A DNA stretch of 64,000 bases from CAKVLS01 sp045534265 (GTDB taxonomy: Bacteria > Bacillota > Clostridia > Christensenellales > UBA1242). The position numbers were made by a program, and so were the translations under genes. Below the pieces are notes generated by a model. That model was given only the letters and a program-made list of their open reading frames with translations, was not told the DNA's origin and did no database searches. Of this stretch, positions 43,133 to 50,824 are shown piece by piece; position 1 is the first letter of the stretch; every line of letters starts with the position of its first letter. The DNA lies in assembly GCA_045534265.1 (NCBI GenBank), contig JAZSJH010000005.1:124001-188000 (forward strand), given 5' to 3'.

Positions 43133-43406
43133 GTTAAAGAAATATTCTTTTTACATAGGAATTGTTGGGGCTATACTTTCGGTTATTGGGTTTGTTTTGG
43201 ACTTTTTTGGGCTTGTTAATATTTTGCCTATGATTATTGATATTGTGGCTATAATATCTGCAATACTCATAAGTCTGGGCGTTATAGAAAAAGATGACAA
43301 AACATCTACAAATCTTAAAGAAGATATTAAAACCGATATAATAGAAAAAATAGATTACCCAAACACCTTAAAAAAAGATGCCGAAGACAAAGATAAAACT
43401 GAATAA
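43125..43406 (+). CDS. Second holin-like protein (phi LC3 type)
   Basis: This 93-residue protein has two membrane helices (about 9-30, with IGIVGAILSVIGFVLDFFG, and about 33-55) and a charged C-terminus rich in Lys and Asp. The plan YIGIVGAIL...LGVIEKDD matches small phi LC3-type phage holins. It ends the plus-strand block at a bidirectional terminator. No endolysin gene follows, so any lysis enzyme must come from elsewhere. Confidence 0.75.
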   Translation: MSKLKKYSFYIGIVGAILSVIGFVLDFFGLVNILPMIIDIVAIISAILISLGVIEKDDKTSTNLKEDIKTDIIEKIDYPNTLKKDAEDKDKTE

Positions 43407-43412
43407 AAAAAG

Positions 43413-43441
43413 CAGGGCAATTATTTGCCCTGTTTTTTGTT
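43413..43441. terminator. Bidirectional terminator ending the phage-like block
   Basis: CAGGGCAA (43413-43420) pairs with TTGCCCTG (43425-43432) across a 4-base loop, between A and T runs. Confidence 0.9.
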
Positions 43442-44068
43442 TTATTCTTTTATGCCTTTTATTATTTGCTTGATGTCGTTTTCGATATCTTGTTTAGTTT
43501 TCTTTACTTTTGGCGTTTCTTGTTTTTCGCTAATATCAAAAAATGTTATATCTTTGACTATTCTTGAGCAGTTGTAAAAAGTAACCTGAGCTCCAACCTT
43601 ATTATCTTTTTTTGATATTAGTTCGCTTTTGCCATCATACGAAACATTGAAAAACTTTGAAAAGTTAGTTCTTCTTAATTTTGAGTTTTTGATATACATC
43701 TCAAGGAATATTGTCTTTTTATTGTCGACAAATGAGATATCAAAAATGTTGTGATAGTCACTTTCAAATATTTCGTGGATATATTTTTTCTTTATACCAA
43801 AACCTGCATTTTTCCAACCAGGATTTATTTCTACCTGTCTTGTAACGGTTGTGGTCTTTTTCTTTGCAAGGTCAACCAAAATCATTATGTTGACATAAAT
43901 AGGGTAGTACATAAGCGCTATTGAGATGATGTATATAGCAAATAACACATACTTTGTTAGTCCGTCATCAGGAAAGATAAAAGTTATAATCCACGCCAAA
44001 AGAAAAGGTGTGGTACATACAGTCATATGTATTGTGTTATGCATAAATATTTTTTTAAGACTTTGCAA
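43442..44068 (-). CDS. Membrane protein of unknown function, 208 residues
   Basis: It is not recognised. Two membrane segments at about 17-68 (TTPFLLAWIITFIF and FAIYIISIALMYYPIYV) are followed by a soluble, strand-rich domain (about 75-185) and a charged C-terminal helix. There is no catalytic motif. AAGGAG precedes the start on the minus strand. It faces the phage-like block tail to tail and might mark its right edge, but is probably a host gene. Confidence 0.7.
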   Translation of the reverse strand: MQSLKKIFMHNTIHMTVCTTPFLLAWIITFIFPDDGLTKYVLFAIYIISIALMYYPIYVNIMILVDLAKKKTTTVTRQVEINPGWKNAGFGIKKKYIHEIFESDYHNIFDISFVDNKKTIFLEMYIKNSKLRRTNFSKFFNVSYDGKSELISKKDNKVGAQVTFYNCSRIVKDITFFDISEKQETPKVKKTKQDIENDIKQIIKGIKE

Positions 44069-44372
44069 CTTGTGTTCTCCTTAAATCTATATTTTGATTA
44101 TAGTTTTTGTTGTGTCTTTTTGTCAAACATTTCACACCTTTTTATGTAACAAGCTAGGCATTGCATATAATTTTATTTTTTTGAAATTACCGCCGAAAAA
44201 TATTGTCAAAAAGTCGGGTTTTTGTGTAAATATTGTATTTTGATATTGACAAAAGCTTAATTATATAATATATATTAATATTATTTTGGGTTAAATACCA
44301 AAAGTATTTGCCAAAAGCACCTAATTATTGTATAATTTATTCGATAAAATAGTTGTAAAATAAGGATAAAAT
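44069..44372. other. 304-base divergent spacer
   Basis: An AT-rich, non-coding region between two divergent membrane protein genes. It contains a good plus-strand promoter at 44308-44336 and a second possible one near 44244 (TTGACA with a TATATA box). No attachment repeat matching the left flank of the phage-like block was seen. Confidence 0.55.
44308..44336 (+). promoter_or_regulatory. Sigma-A promoter of the 44373-45317 gene
   Basis: TTGCCA (44308-44313), a 17-base spacer and TATAAT (44331-44336), 36 bases before the ATG. Confidence 0.75.
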
Positions 44373-45317
44373 ATGAAATTTAGTAACACTACAAAGTTAG
44401 TATTGACTAACTTTTCTAATGTTTGGAAATTATTATTATATTATATAATTTGTACTTGCGTAGGTTTTTTTGCGCTTTATGCCGCAGTAAAACCTGTATG
44501 GGTAAAACTAGCTGACGCTAGAGTTTTTGCTGATTTGCAACTTTGGTTTAACGCTATCTTTTCTCAACCAACTCAAGTAGTTACTTCTTTTCACGATATT
44601 CTTATTACTATTTGGCAAGTTATCACTGTTAATGCTCCAGCATTTGTATGGAACTACATTTTTACAGTGGCACTTCTTTTTGTCATTTTGCCTTTTTTGT
44701 ACAACCTAGCTGATCTTGCTATCGGCGAAGTTTTGTACGGATATATGACTAGTCAAACAACATATAGCTTTACTGGGTCTTTCTTTAGAAAGTTGGGCAA
44801 ATCTGTTTTGTATAGCCTAGCTAGACTTCCTTTTGAGATTGTAGCCAAAGTATTGTTTATTGCTATGTGTTATGGCGTTGTTAAACTTTGGGCGACAGGT
44901 ACTATCCTAAATATCTTCTTTGGTGTACTTGTTTTGATGCTAGCCTTGATTGTTTTGACTTTTAAGGTTACAACATTTACTTGCTGGATGCCAGCAATTG
45001 CTGTTAATGACACTGGCATATTCAAATCTATGAGAGTAGGCTTTTTGGCTGTATTTAGAAATTTCTTTAGCACATTTTCTAACGCAGTAGTTTTGGTACT
45101 ATGTGCTTTGGTTGTTAATTTCTTCTTTGGCGTATTTACATTTACAATAGGGCTTGTGGTTACACTTCCACTTACTATGTATGCCTTTATTGTTTATGGT
45201 ATGGTATCATATTTTTCTAACCAAGGTATGAGATTTTATGTATACCCAGATATGTTTGTAACTCCAAAGAGAATTAAAGAACAAGAAACAATTTCTAGAC
45301 TAAAGTTTTACATTTAA
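44373..45317 (+). CDS. Polytopic membrane protein, about six helices
   Basis: This 314-residue protein has about six membrane helices, including LLLYYIICTCVGFFALYAAV near 20, IFTVALLFVILPFLY near 110, LNIFFGVLVLMLALIVLTF near 195 and VVLVLCALVVNFFFGVF near 240. No transport or enzyme signature is visible. It carries its own promoter and an attenuator-like hairpin after the stop. AAGGA precedes the ATG. Function is unknown. Confidence 0.75.
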   Translation: MKFSNTTKLVLTNFSNVWKLLLYYIICTCVGFFALYAAVKPVWVKLADARVFADLQLWFNAIFSQPTQVVTSFHDILITIWQVITVNAPAFVWNYIFTVALLFVILPFLYNLADLAIGEVLYGYMTSQTTYSFTGSFFRKLGKSVLYSLARLPFEIVAKVLFIAMCYGVVKLWATGTILNIFFGVLVLMLALIVLTFKVTTFTCWMPAIAVNDTGIFKSMRVGFLAVFRNFFSTFSNAVVLVLCALVVNFFFGVFTFTIGLVVTLPLTMYAFIVYGMVSYFSNQGMRFYVYPDMFVTPKRIKEQETISRLKFYI

Positions 45318-45352
45318 TACAAATGACAAAATAATCAATAAGTTATAAATAT

Positions 45353-45375
45353 CTTGGCTAGCCAAGGTGTTTTTA
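45353..45375 (+). terminator. Hairpin between the membrane gene and RNase J
   Basis: The palindrome CTTGGCTAGCCAAG (45353-45366) is followed by GTGTTTTTA. It lies 35 bases before the RNase J start, so it could end the upstream transcript or act as a leader hairpin. Confidence 0.65.
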
Positions 45376-45409
45376 TGCTGAAATAAAAAATAAATTTTAA
45401 GGAGAAAAT

Positions 45410-47065
45410 ATGAAAGAAAATCTAAAAATAATGTTTCTAGGCGGTGTAGACGAAATTGGTAAAAATATGACCGCCCTAGAATATGGTGATGATATCATTG
45501 TTATCGATAGCGGACTTGGTTTTCCAGATGACAATATGCCAGGTATAGATATAGTTGTACCAGATATCACTTATCTTACAATGAACAAAGACAAAGTAAG
45601 AGGCATTTTTATTACTCACGGACACGAAGACCACATTGGTTCACTTCCATATGTTTTGGACGAACTTAACGTTCCTATCTATGGTAGCAGACTAGCCCTT
45701 GGTCTTGTAGAGTCTAAGATGAAAGAGTTTAGAGATATTCAATACACTGCAAATAGTGTAAAAGGCGGTTCTGTAATTACTGCAGGTTGCTTTAAGATTG
45801 AGTTTATATCAGTAACGCACTCAATCCCTGGCGCTATGGCACTTAGCATTACAACTCCTGTTGGTGTTGTTATGCACACTGGTGACTTCAAAGTAGACCT
45901 AACACCAATTGGCGAAGACAGAATTAACCTAAACCGTATCGCAGAAATAGGCAAAAAAGGCGTACTACTTTTGATGTGCGAAAGCACAAACGCCGAAAGA
46001 AAAGGCTTTTCTATGAGCGAAAGAACAGTAGGTAAGACTTTTGACGATTTGTTTGGCGAACTAAAAGATAAGAGAATATTTATCGCAACATTCTCATCAA
46101 ACGTTCATAGATTGCAACAAGTTTTGGATATCTCAAAAAGATATAACAGAAAAATCGCCTTTACTGGTAGAAGTATGGTAAACGTTATCGATACTGCTCT
46201 TAAAATTGGCGAACTAAAAGGCGATAAAGAAAACTTTATTGACTTTGATAAGATTGACAAATACGAAGATAAAGAGCTTATTATTCTAACAACAGGTAGC
46301 CAAGGCGAATCTATGTCAGCTATGACACGTATGGCATCTGATAGTTTCCCAAAAATTAGACTTGACGAAAATGATGCGATTATCTTCTCAGCAAGCCCAA
46401 TCCCTGGCAACGAAAAGAGTATTAACACAGTAATCAACAACCTATACAGAAAAGGCTGTACAGTAATTTATAACGAACTTGCAGATGTTCACGTATCTGG
46501 ACACGCATATCAAGAAGAGTTAAAACTTATCCATTCTTTGGTTAGACCAAAATTCTTTATTCCTGTTCACGGCGAATATAGACATATGGTATGTCACAAA
46601 AATATTGCTAAAGATATGGGGCTTGAAGACAGAAACATTATTATTCCAGAACTTGGAATGCAAGTAGAGCTAAATCGCAACTTCTTCAAAGTATCAGGTA
46701 CAGTTCCAGCTGGTGAAAGACTTGTTGACGGAACTGGTCTTGGCGACCTTGAGAGCGTAGTTTTACGTGATAGAAAACTTCTTAGCGAAGAAGGTATGTG
46801 TATTGTTATCGTTAACAAATATTCTCGTGGTGGAGATGTATTTGGCGAGCCAACACTTATCTCACGTGGATTTATCTACCAAGACGAAGCAAGCGAAGTT
46901 ATAACAGAAGCAAAAGAAGTAATCGCAAACGGTATCGCAAACCTAGATAGCAAGGGTATGGACAACAACGAACTAAAACAAGCTATTAAGAAAATCGCTG
47001 CAAACTTCTTCTTCAAAAAGACAAAAAGAAAACCAATGATTATCGCAATTATTAACGAACAATAG
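45410..47065 (+). CDS. rnj: Ribonuclease J
   Basis: This 551-residue metallo-beta-lactamase/beta-CASP nuclease carries the zinc motif HGHEDH (70-75), further ligands in HTGDFKVD and CESTNAER, and the beta-CASP motif HVSGHAYQEEL with FIPVHGEYRH. RNase J has 5'-3' exonuclease and endonuclease activity in mRNA decay and rRNA maturation in Firmicutes. Only one copy is seen, so J1 versus J2 cannot be decided. AAGGAG precedes the ATG. TrmR and TrhP follow in the same direction within 9 bases. Confidence 0.96.
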   Translation: MKENLKIMFLGGVDEIGKNMTALEYGDDIIVIDSGLGFPDDNMPGIDIVVPDITYLTMNKDKVRGIFITHGHEDHIGSLPYVLDELNVPIYGSRLALGLVESKMKEFRDIQYTANSVKGGSVITAGCFKIEFISVTHSIPGAMALSITTPVGVVMHTGDFKVDLTPIGEDRINLNRIAEIGKKGVLLLMCESTNAERKGFSMSERTVGKTFDDLFGELKDKRIFIATFSSNVHRLQQVLDISKRYNRKIAFTGRSMVNVIDTALKIGELKGDKENFIDFDKIDKYEDKELIILTTGSQGESMSAMTRMASDSFPKIRLDENDAIIFSASPIPGNEKSINTVINNLYRKGCTVIYNELADVHVSGHAYQEELKLIHSLVRPKFFIPVHGEYRHMVCHKNIAKDMGLEDRNIIIPELGMQVELNRNFFKVSGTVPAGERLVDGTGLGDLESVVLRDRKLLSEEGMCIVIVNKYSRGGDVFGEPTLISRGFIYQDEASEVITEAKEVIANGIANLDSKGMDNNELKQAIKKIAANFFFKKTKRKPMIIAIINEQ

Positions 47066-47073
47066 GAAAAACT

Positions 47074-47715
47074 ATGATTATAACAGACAAAACGGAGAAT
47101 TTGCTAAATGAGTTTTCAAAAAACACAGACTCAAGACTTCAAAAAATAGAAGACTTTGCAAGAGCAAATTATATCCCAGTAATGCTTGACCAAACAGCAA
47201 ATTTGATTTGCACTTTGGTTAAGTTATATAAACCAAAACGAATATTAGAAATAGGCACAGCAATAGGATACTCAGGCTCTATAATGCTGCTTAATAGTGA
47301 TGCGACTTTGGTTACATACGAAAAACTAGAAAGCAGCTATAATATGGCAAAATCAAACTTTGAAATGATGAATTTATCTAGTAGAGTAACCCAACGCTTA
47401 GGTGATGCAAAAGACCTTTTAGAAAAAGAAGAAGGAACTTTTGACTTTATCTTTCTAGATGGACCTAAAGGTCAGTACTTGAGCTATTTGCCTATTTTGG
47501 ACAAACTACTTCAAGGCGGCGGAGTTTTGGTTTCGGACAATGTTTTATTTAAGGGTATGGTCGCAGACGAAGTAAACACCCCTAAAAAACACCGTACAAT
47601 AAAAAACAATTTAACAACCTTTTTAAGAGAGTTAAAGAACAATCCAAATTACCACAATAGCCTAGTCAATATTGGTGATGGTGTTATGATTTCGATAAAA
47701 GGAGAAAGCAAATGA
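47074..47715 (+). CDS. trmR: tRNA 5-hydroxyuridine methyltransferase (TrmR/YrrM-like)
   Basis: This 213-residue O-methyltransferase has the SAM motif ILEIGTAIGYSGS (57-69) and FDFIFLDGPKGQYLSYLPIL with the metal-site aspartate. B. subtilis TrmR (YrrM) methylates 5-hydroxyuridine at tRNA wobble position 34 to 5-methoxyuridine. The next gene is a U32 peptidase-family protein like YrrN/YrrO, the hydroxylation partner, and overlaps by ATGA. This synteny makes TrmR far more likely than a catechol-type O-methyltransferase. Confidence 0.88.
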   Translation: MIITDKTENLLNEFSKNTDSRLQKIEDFARANYIPVMLDQTANLICTLVKLYKPKRILEIGTAIGYSGSIMLLNSDATLVTYEKLESSYNMAKSNFEMMNLSSRVTQRLGDAKDLLEKEEGTFDFIFLDGPKGQYLSYLPILDKLLQGGGVLVSDNVLFKGMVADEVNTPKKHRTIKNNLTTFLRELKNNPNYHNSLVNIGDGVMISIKGESK

Positions 47716-48938
47716 TAGAGTTATTATCTCCAGCAGGTAATTTTGAAAAGCTAAAAACAGCCATTTATTATGGCGCCAATGCTTGTTATTTTGCTGGCAA
47801 AAAATATGGCCTTAGAGCTCTAGCCGATAACTTTGACACTGACGAGTTAAAAACAAGTGTAGAGTATTGCCATAACCATAATGTTAAAGCATATATTACG
47901 CTAAATATTTTGGCCCATAATGACGACTTTAACGGACTTAAAGAATATCTTGATTATTTGCAAGAAATCAAAGTTGATGCCGTAATTGTTGCAGATATCG
48001 GTATTATAAAATTTATCAAAGACAACGCTCCAAACCTAGAAGTTCACGTTAGCACTCAAGCCAATGTTACAAATAAGTATTCTGCAAAATTTTTTGCTGA
48101 TATGGGTGCAAAAAGAATTGTACTTGCTAGAGAACTAACTCTAAACCAAATCAAAGAAATAAGAGCCTATCTTCCAGATGATATAGAGCTAGAAGCTTTT
48201 TGTCACGGAGCTATGTGTATTAGCTATTCTGGCAGATGCCTTTTGTCAAACTATATTGCAGGAAGAGAAGCAAATCGTGGCGCTTGTGTTCAGGCTTGCA
48301 GATGGGAATATGTCGTAAGAGAAGTAAAACGCAAAGACGAATACCCAATCGAGCAAGACCAAAGGGGAACATATATCCTAAATAGTAAAGACCTAAATAT
48401 GCTAGCATATATAAAAGAGCTAAGAGATGCCGGAGTTACAAGCTTTAAGATAGAAGGAAGAATGAAATCTCCATACTATGTAGCCACCGTAACCAACGCA
48501 TATCGTAGAGCTATTGATGAGCTAGAAAAAGACGAACAAAACTACAAAACAAGCGAAGTTTTACAAAAAGAACTTTTCAAAGCTAGCCACAGAAAGTACA
48601 CTACAGGCTTTAATTTCAAAGATATACACGCCGAAGAAAGCGAATGTATCGAAAGTTCATATCCTGTCCAAACACACGAGTTTATGGCTATCGTAACCGA
48701 AGATTACAAAGACGGTTATATAACAGTTGAACAACGTAACAGATTTGTAAAAGGCGATAAACTAGAGATATTGTCTCCAAGTGAGTACTTTAACCAAACA
48801 ATTGAAATTGGACAGATGCAAGATTTGGAAGGCAATATTATAGAAGACGCAAAAGGTGTTCAACAAACCCTAAAACTAAAAACAGATATGAAACTAAAAG
48901 CCGGAGATATCTTGCGTAAAGAAATTGTAAAAAAATAA
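47712..48938 (+). CDS. U32 peptidase-family tRNA hydroxylation protein (TrhP-like)
   Basis: This 408-residue protein starts MIELLSPAGNFEKLKTAIYY and carries the U32 signature EAFCHGAMCISYSGRCLLSN, followed by RGACVQACRW. The cysteines match those thought to hold an Fe-S cluster in TrhP proteins, which make 5-hydroxyuridine at tRNA position 34. A C-terminal beta-barrel domain (about 320-408) is present as in YrrO. It is coupled to trmR (ATGA overlap) and ends at a terminator. Older annotation as collagenase-like protease is likely wrong here. Confidence 0.88.
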   Translation: MIELLSPAGNFEKLKTAIYYGANACYFAGKKYGLRALADNFDTDELKTSVEYCHNHNVKAYITLNILAHNDDFNGLKEYLDYLQEIKVDAVIVADIGIIKFIKDNAPNLEVHVSTQANVTNKYSAKFFADMGAKRIVLARELTLNQIKEIRAYLPDDIELEAFCHGAMCISYSGRCLLSNYIAGREANRGACVQACRWEYVVREVKRKDEYPIEQDQRGTYILNSKDLNMLAYIKELRDAGVTSFKIEGRMKSPYYVATVTNAYRRAIDELEKDEQNYKTSEVLQKELFKASHRKYTTGFNFKDIHAEESECIESSYPVQTHEFMAIVTEDYKDGYITVEQRNRFVKGDKLEILSPSEYFNQTIEIGQMQDLEGNIIEDAKGVQQTLKLKTDMKLKAGDILRKEIVKK

Positions 48939-48943
48939 CACCA

Positions 48944-48973
48944 AAAGAACTAATTTTGTTTAGTTCTTTTTTT
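48944..48973 (+). terminator. Intrinsic terminator of the RNase J operon
   Basis: AAAGAACTAA (48944-48953) pairs with TTAGTTCTTT (48959-48968), leading into a T run. Confidence 0.9.
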
Positions 48974-49040
48974 ATGTACAAGCAAAAATCGACAAAACAA
49001 GGCATATACATACAAAAAGTCCCAAAAAAGGAGATTTTGT

Positions 49041-49742
49041 ATGATACTAGAAAGTTTTGTTAATTTCATGAACAAAATTATGTTTTTTTCGGCATATGTC
49101 AACAATGTTTCAGGTTTTCCTAAACCATTGAGCTTAGAAGAAGAAAAAACTGCATTTGAAAAATTTTGGCAAGGTGACGAAAAATCAAAAGAAAAACTTA
49201 TAACCCATAATTTAAGGCTTGTTGCACATATTGTAAAAAAGTATAATACTGCAGGCGAAGCTGATGACTTAATATCCGTGGGGTCTATTGGGCTTATAAA
49301 AGCCATCAATACCTTTAAGTTTGACAAAAATACGCAGTTTAGTACCTATGCCGCAAGATGTATAGAAAACGAAATTTTGATGCTGCTTAGAGCTTCAAAA
49401 AAACACAATAATGTAGTTTCTTTGGGTGAGTGCTTAGGTCAAGACAAAGACGGTAACGAAGTTTGTCTTATGGATATTATCCCAAGTGACGAAGACTTAG
49501 AGCAAAACATAGAAAATAATATTTTGACCGATAAACTACTTAAGATAATAAAGCAATCTCTAAGCGATAGAGAATACAAAATAATAGCTTTAAGGTATGG
49601 GTTAAACAATACCCCAGCTTATACCCAAAGAGAAGTAGCAAAAAAGCTTGGCATATCCCGTTCGTACATAAGCAGGCTAGAAAAAAAAGCTCTTGAAATA
49701 ATAAAACAAAAAGCTAAAGAAAATAATATATATTTTAGCTAG
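49041..49742 (+). CDS. sigK: Sporulation sigma factor, sigma-K-like
   Basis: This 233-residue sigma-70 family factor begins with a hydrophobic pro-like stretch (about 1-20, VNFMNKIMFFSAYVNN) then FPKPLSLEEEKTAFEKF, as in SigK/SigE. Region 2 has HNLRLVAHIVKKY, DLISVGSIGLIKAINTFKF and FSTYAARCIENEILMLLR; region 4 has TQREVAKKLGISRSYISRLE. SigK drives late mother-cell genes in sporulation. The gene is uninterrupted, with no skin-type insertion. AAAGGAG precedes the ATG. SigE is the alternative, but no SpoIIGA gene lies upstream. Confidence 0.88.
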   Translation: MILESFVNFMNKIMFFSAYVNNVSGFPKPLSLEEEKTAFEKFWQGDEKSKEKLITHNLRLVAHIVKKYNTAGEADDLISVGSIGLIKAINTFKFDKNTQFSTYAARCIENEILMLLRASKKHNNVVSLGECLGQDKDGNEVCLMDIIPSDEDLEQNIENNILTDKLLKIIKQSLSDREYKIIALRYGLNNTPAYTQREVAKKLGISRSYISRLEKKALEIIKQKAKENNIYFS

Positions 49743-49798
49743 AATTATTTGCATAAAACAAAATAAATTGCTATAATAAGGTCATAGAGGTAAATATT

Positions 49799-50299
49799 AT
49801 GGAAATATTAGTATTTGTTGCTATCGCTATGGTACTTGCGGTAGGTATTGTATTTGTTACAGGCAAAGGTCTAGGCTACTTGTATGCGGACAAAAAACCT
49901 TTAACTGACGAAGAGGTTGCAGAGTACGCAGAACATACCAATCCTATTCATATGTGCAGATTTATTGGTTCTTGCTTTATTGCAGGTTCACTTATTGCTG
50001 CATTGTTTGCAGTTGGTCTAATCACAGCTTGCCATATAATTGACATTATTGCTATTTGTCTTGCTTGTGCTGCTGCTATCGCTGGTCTTACAGTATATCT
50101 AATTGTATTTAGATTCAAGCCTATGAAAGCAAAATTTTTAGCTGCAAAAGCTGCTGAAGAAAAAGCAAAACTTGAAGAAGAGGCAAAAGCAAAAAAATCT
50201 ACTAAGAAAAAAGCCGAAGCGCCAAAAGAAACTAAAAAACCAGAATCAGCAGATTCAAAAAGAGTAAAAGCTGTTGCTGCTGTTAGAGGCAAAAGATAA
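49799..50299 (+). CDS. Small membrane protein with Lys/Ala-rich tail
   Basis: This 166-residue protein has three membrane helices (about 3-25, 59-80 and 84-106) followed by a basic Lys/Ala/Glu tail (about 110-166). The first part, with the NPIHMCRFIG segment between helices, resembles DUF3784-type small membrane proteins of clostridia, a tentative link. The tail is similar in style to that of RsfS in this window and may contact RNA or membrane phosphates. A terminator follows. Confidence 0.7.
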   Translation: MEILVFVAIAMVLAVGIVFVTGKGLGYLYADKKPLTDEEVAEYAEHTNPIHMCRFIGSCFIAGSLIAALFAVGLITACHIIDIIAICLACAAAIAGLTVYLIVFRFKPMKAKFLAAKAAEEKAKLEEEAKAKKSTKKKAEAPKETKKPESADSKRVKAVAAVRGKR

Positions 50300-50311
50300 T
50301 TTGATTATATA

Positions 50312-50340
50312 AACCACCCATTTATTTGGGTGGTTTTTTG
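50312..50340 (+). terminator. Intrinsic terminator
   Basis: AACCACCCA (50312-50320) pairs with TGGGTGGTT (50327-50335) and is followed by T residues. Confidence 0.9.
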
Positions 50341-50359
50341 TTGCATTGTTTTACAAAAC

Positions 50360-50388
50360 TTGACAAACAAACCCTATAGCGGTATAAT
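50360..50388 (+). promoter_or_regulatory. Consensus promoter of rnpB
   Basis: TTGACA (50360-50365), a 17-base spacer and TATAAT (50383-50388): perfect sigma-A hexamers 6 bases before the RNA start. Confidence 0.92.
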
Positions 50389-50394
50389 AACAGC

Positions 50395-50741
50395 AGTTAG
50401 ATAGCCAGATGGTCGCGGGGTAAGTGTAGTGCTTACAACGAGGAAAGTCCGAGCTTCGTAGGACAGGGTGCTGGGTAACTCCCAGTGAGGGCGACCTTAA
50501 GGATAGTGCAACAGAAATAAACCGCCAATACTAGTATTGGTAAGGATGGAAAGGCGAGGTAAGAGCTCACCATCTCCTTGGTGACAGGGAGAGTCCTGTA
50601 AACCCCACCTGAAGCAAGATTAAACGAGGTCACATAAGTTGTCCGCTTGACCTCAAAAAGTATCGCTTGAGTTATATGGTAACATATAGCCTAGATAGAT
50701 GACCATCTAATACAGAACTCGGCTTACAGACTATACTAACT
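50395..50741 (+). ncRNA. rnpB: RNase P RNA
   Basis: This ~347-base RNA is the catalytic subunit that trims tRNA 5' ends. It shows the conserved core GAGGAAAGTCCGAGCT, ACAGGGTGCTGGGTAACTCC, GTGCAACAGAAATAAACCGC, GGTAAGGATGGAAAGGCGAG and the closing ACAGAACTCGGCTTACAGAC. The ends AGTTAG and CTAACT pair as helix P1, which sets the boundaries. The layout reads as the bacterial A (ancestral) type rather than the Bacillus B type, based on the P-helix pattern seen; this is less sure. A consensus promoter precedes and a terminator follows. Confidence 0.97.
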
Positions 50742-50750
50742 ATATAAAGA

Positions 50751-50778
50751 AAGAAGTGTCAATCCACTTCTTTTTTTA
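50751..50778 (+). terminator. Intrinsic terminator of rnpB
   Basis: AAGAAGTG (50751-50758) pairs with CACTTCTT (50765-50772), followed by T residues. Confidence 0.9.
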
Positions 50779-50824
50779 TTCAAAAAAATATGTTTAATAA
50801 ATTATCCTTTGACAATAATAGGGT

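Larger units (their letters stand above)
32125..43406 (+). mobile_element. P22-like phage morphogenesis block, candidate domesticated particle
   Basis: The block holds about 13 closely packed, intact genes: regulator, SH3 protein (reverse strand), terminase large subunit, small protein, portal, scaffold, capsid, small protein, connector, gp10-like, tail appendage, small protein and two holins. The head-gene order equals that of P22. No integrase, recombinase, replication, tail tube, tape measure, ejection protein, endolysin or attachment repeat was found. Base composition looks like the flanks. The outer limits are set by gene content only. Confidence 0.8.

Noticed and set aside
43442..44372. 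Right-hand attachment site of a prophage
   Set aside because: No direct repeat shared with the left flank and no tRNA gene was found near either end.
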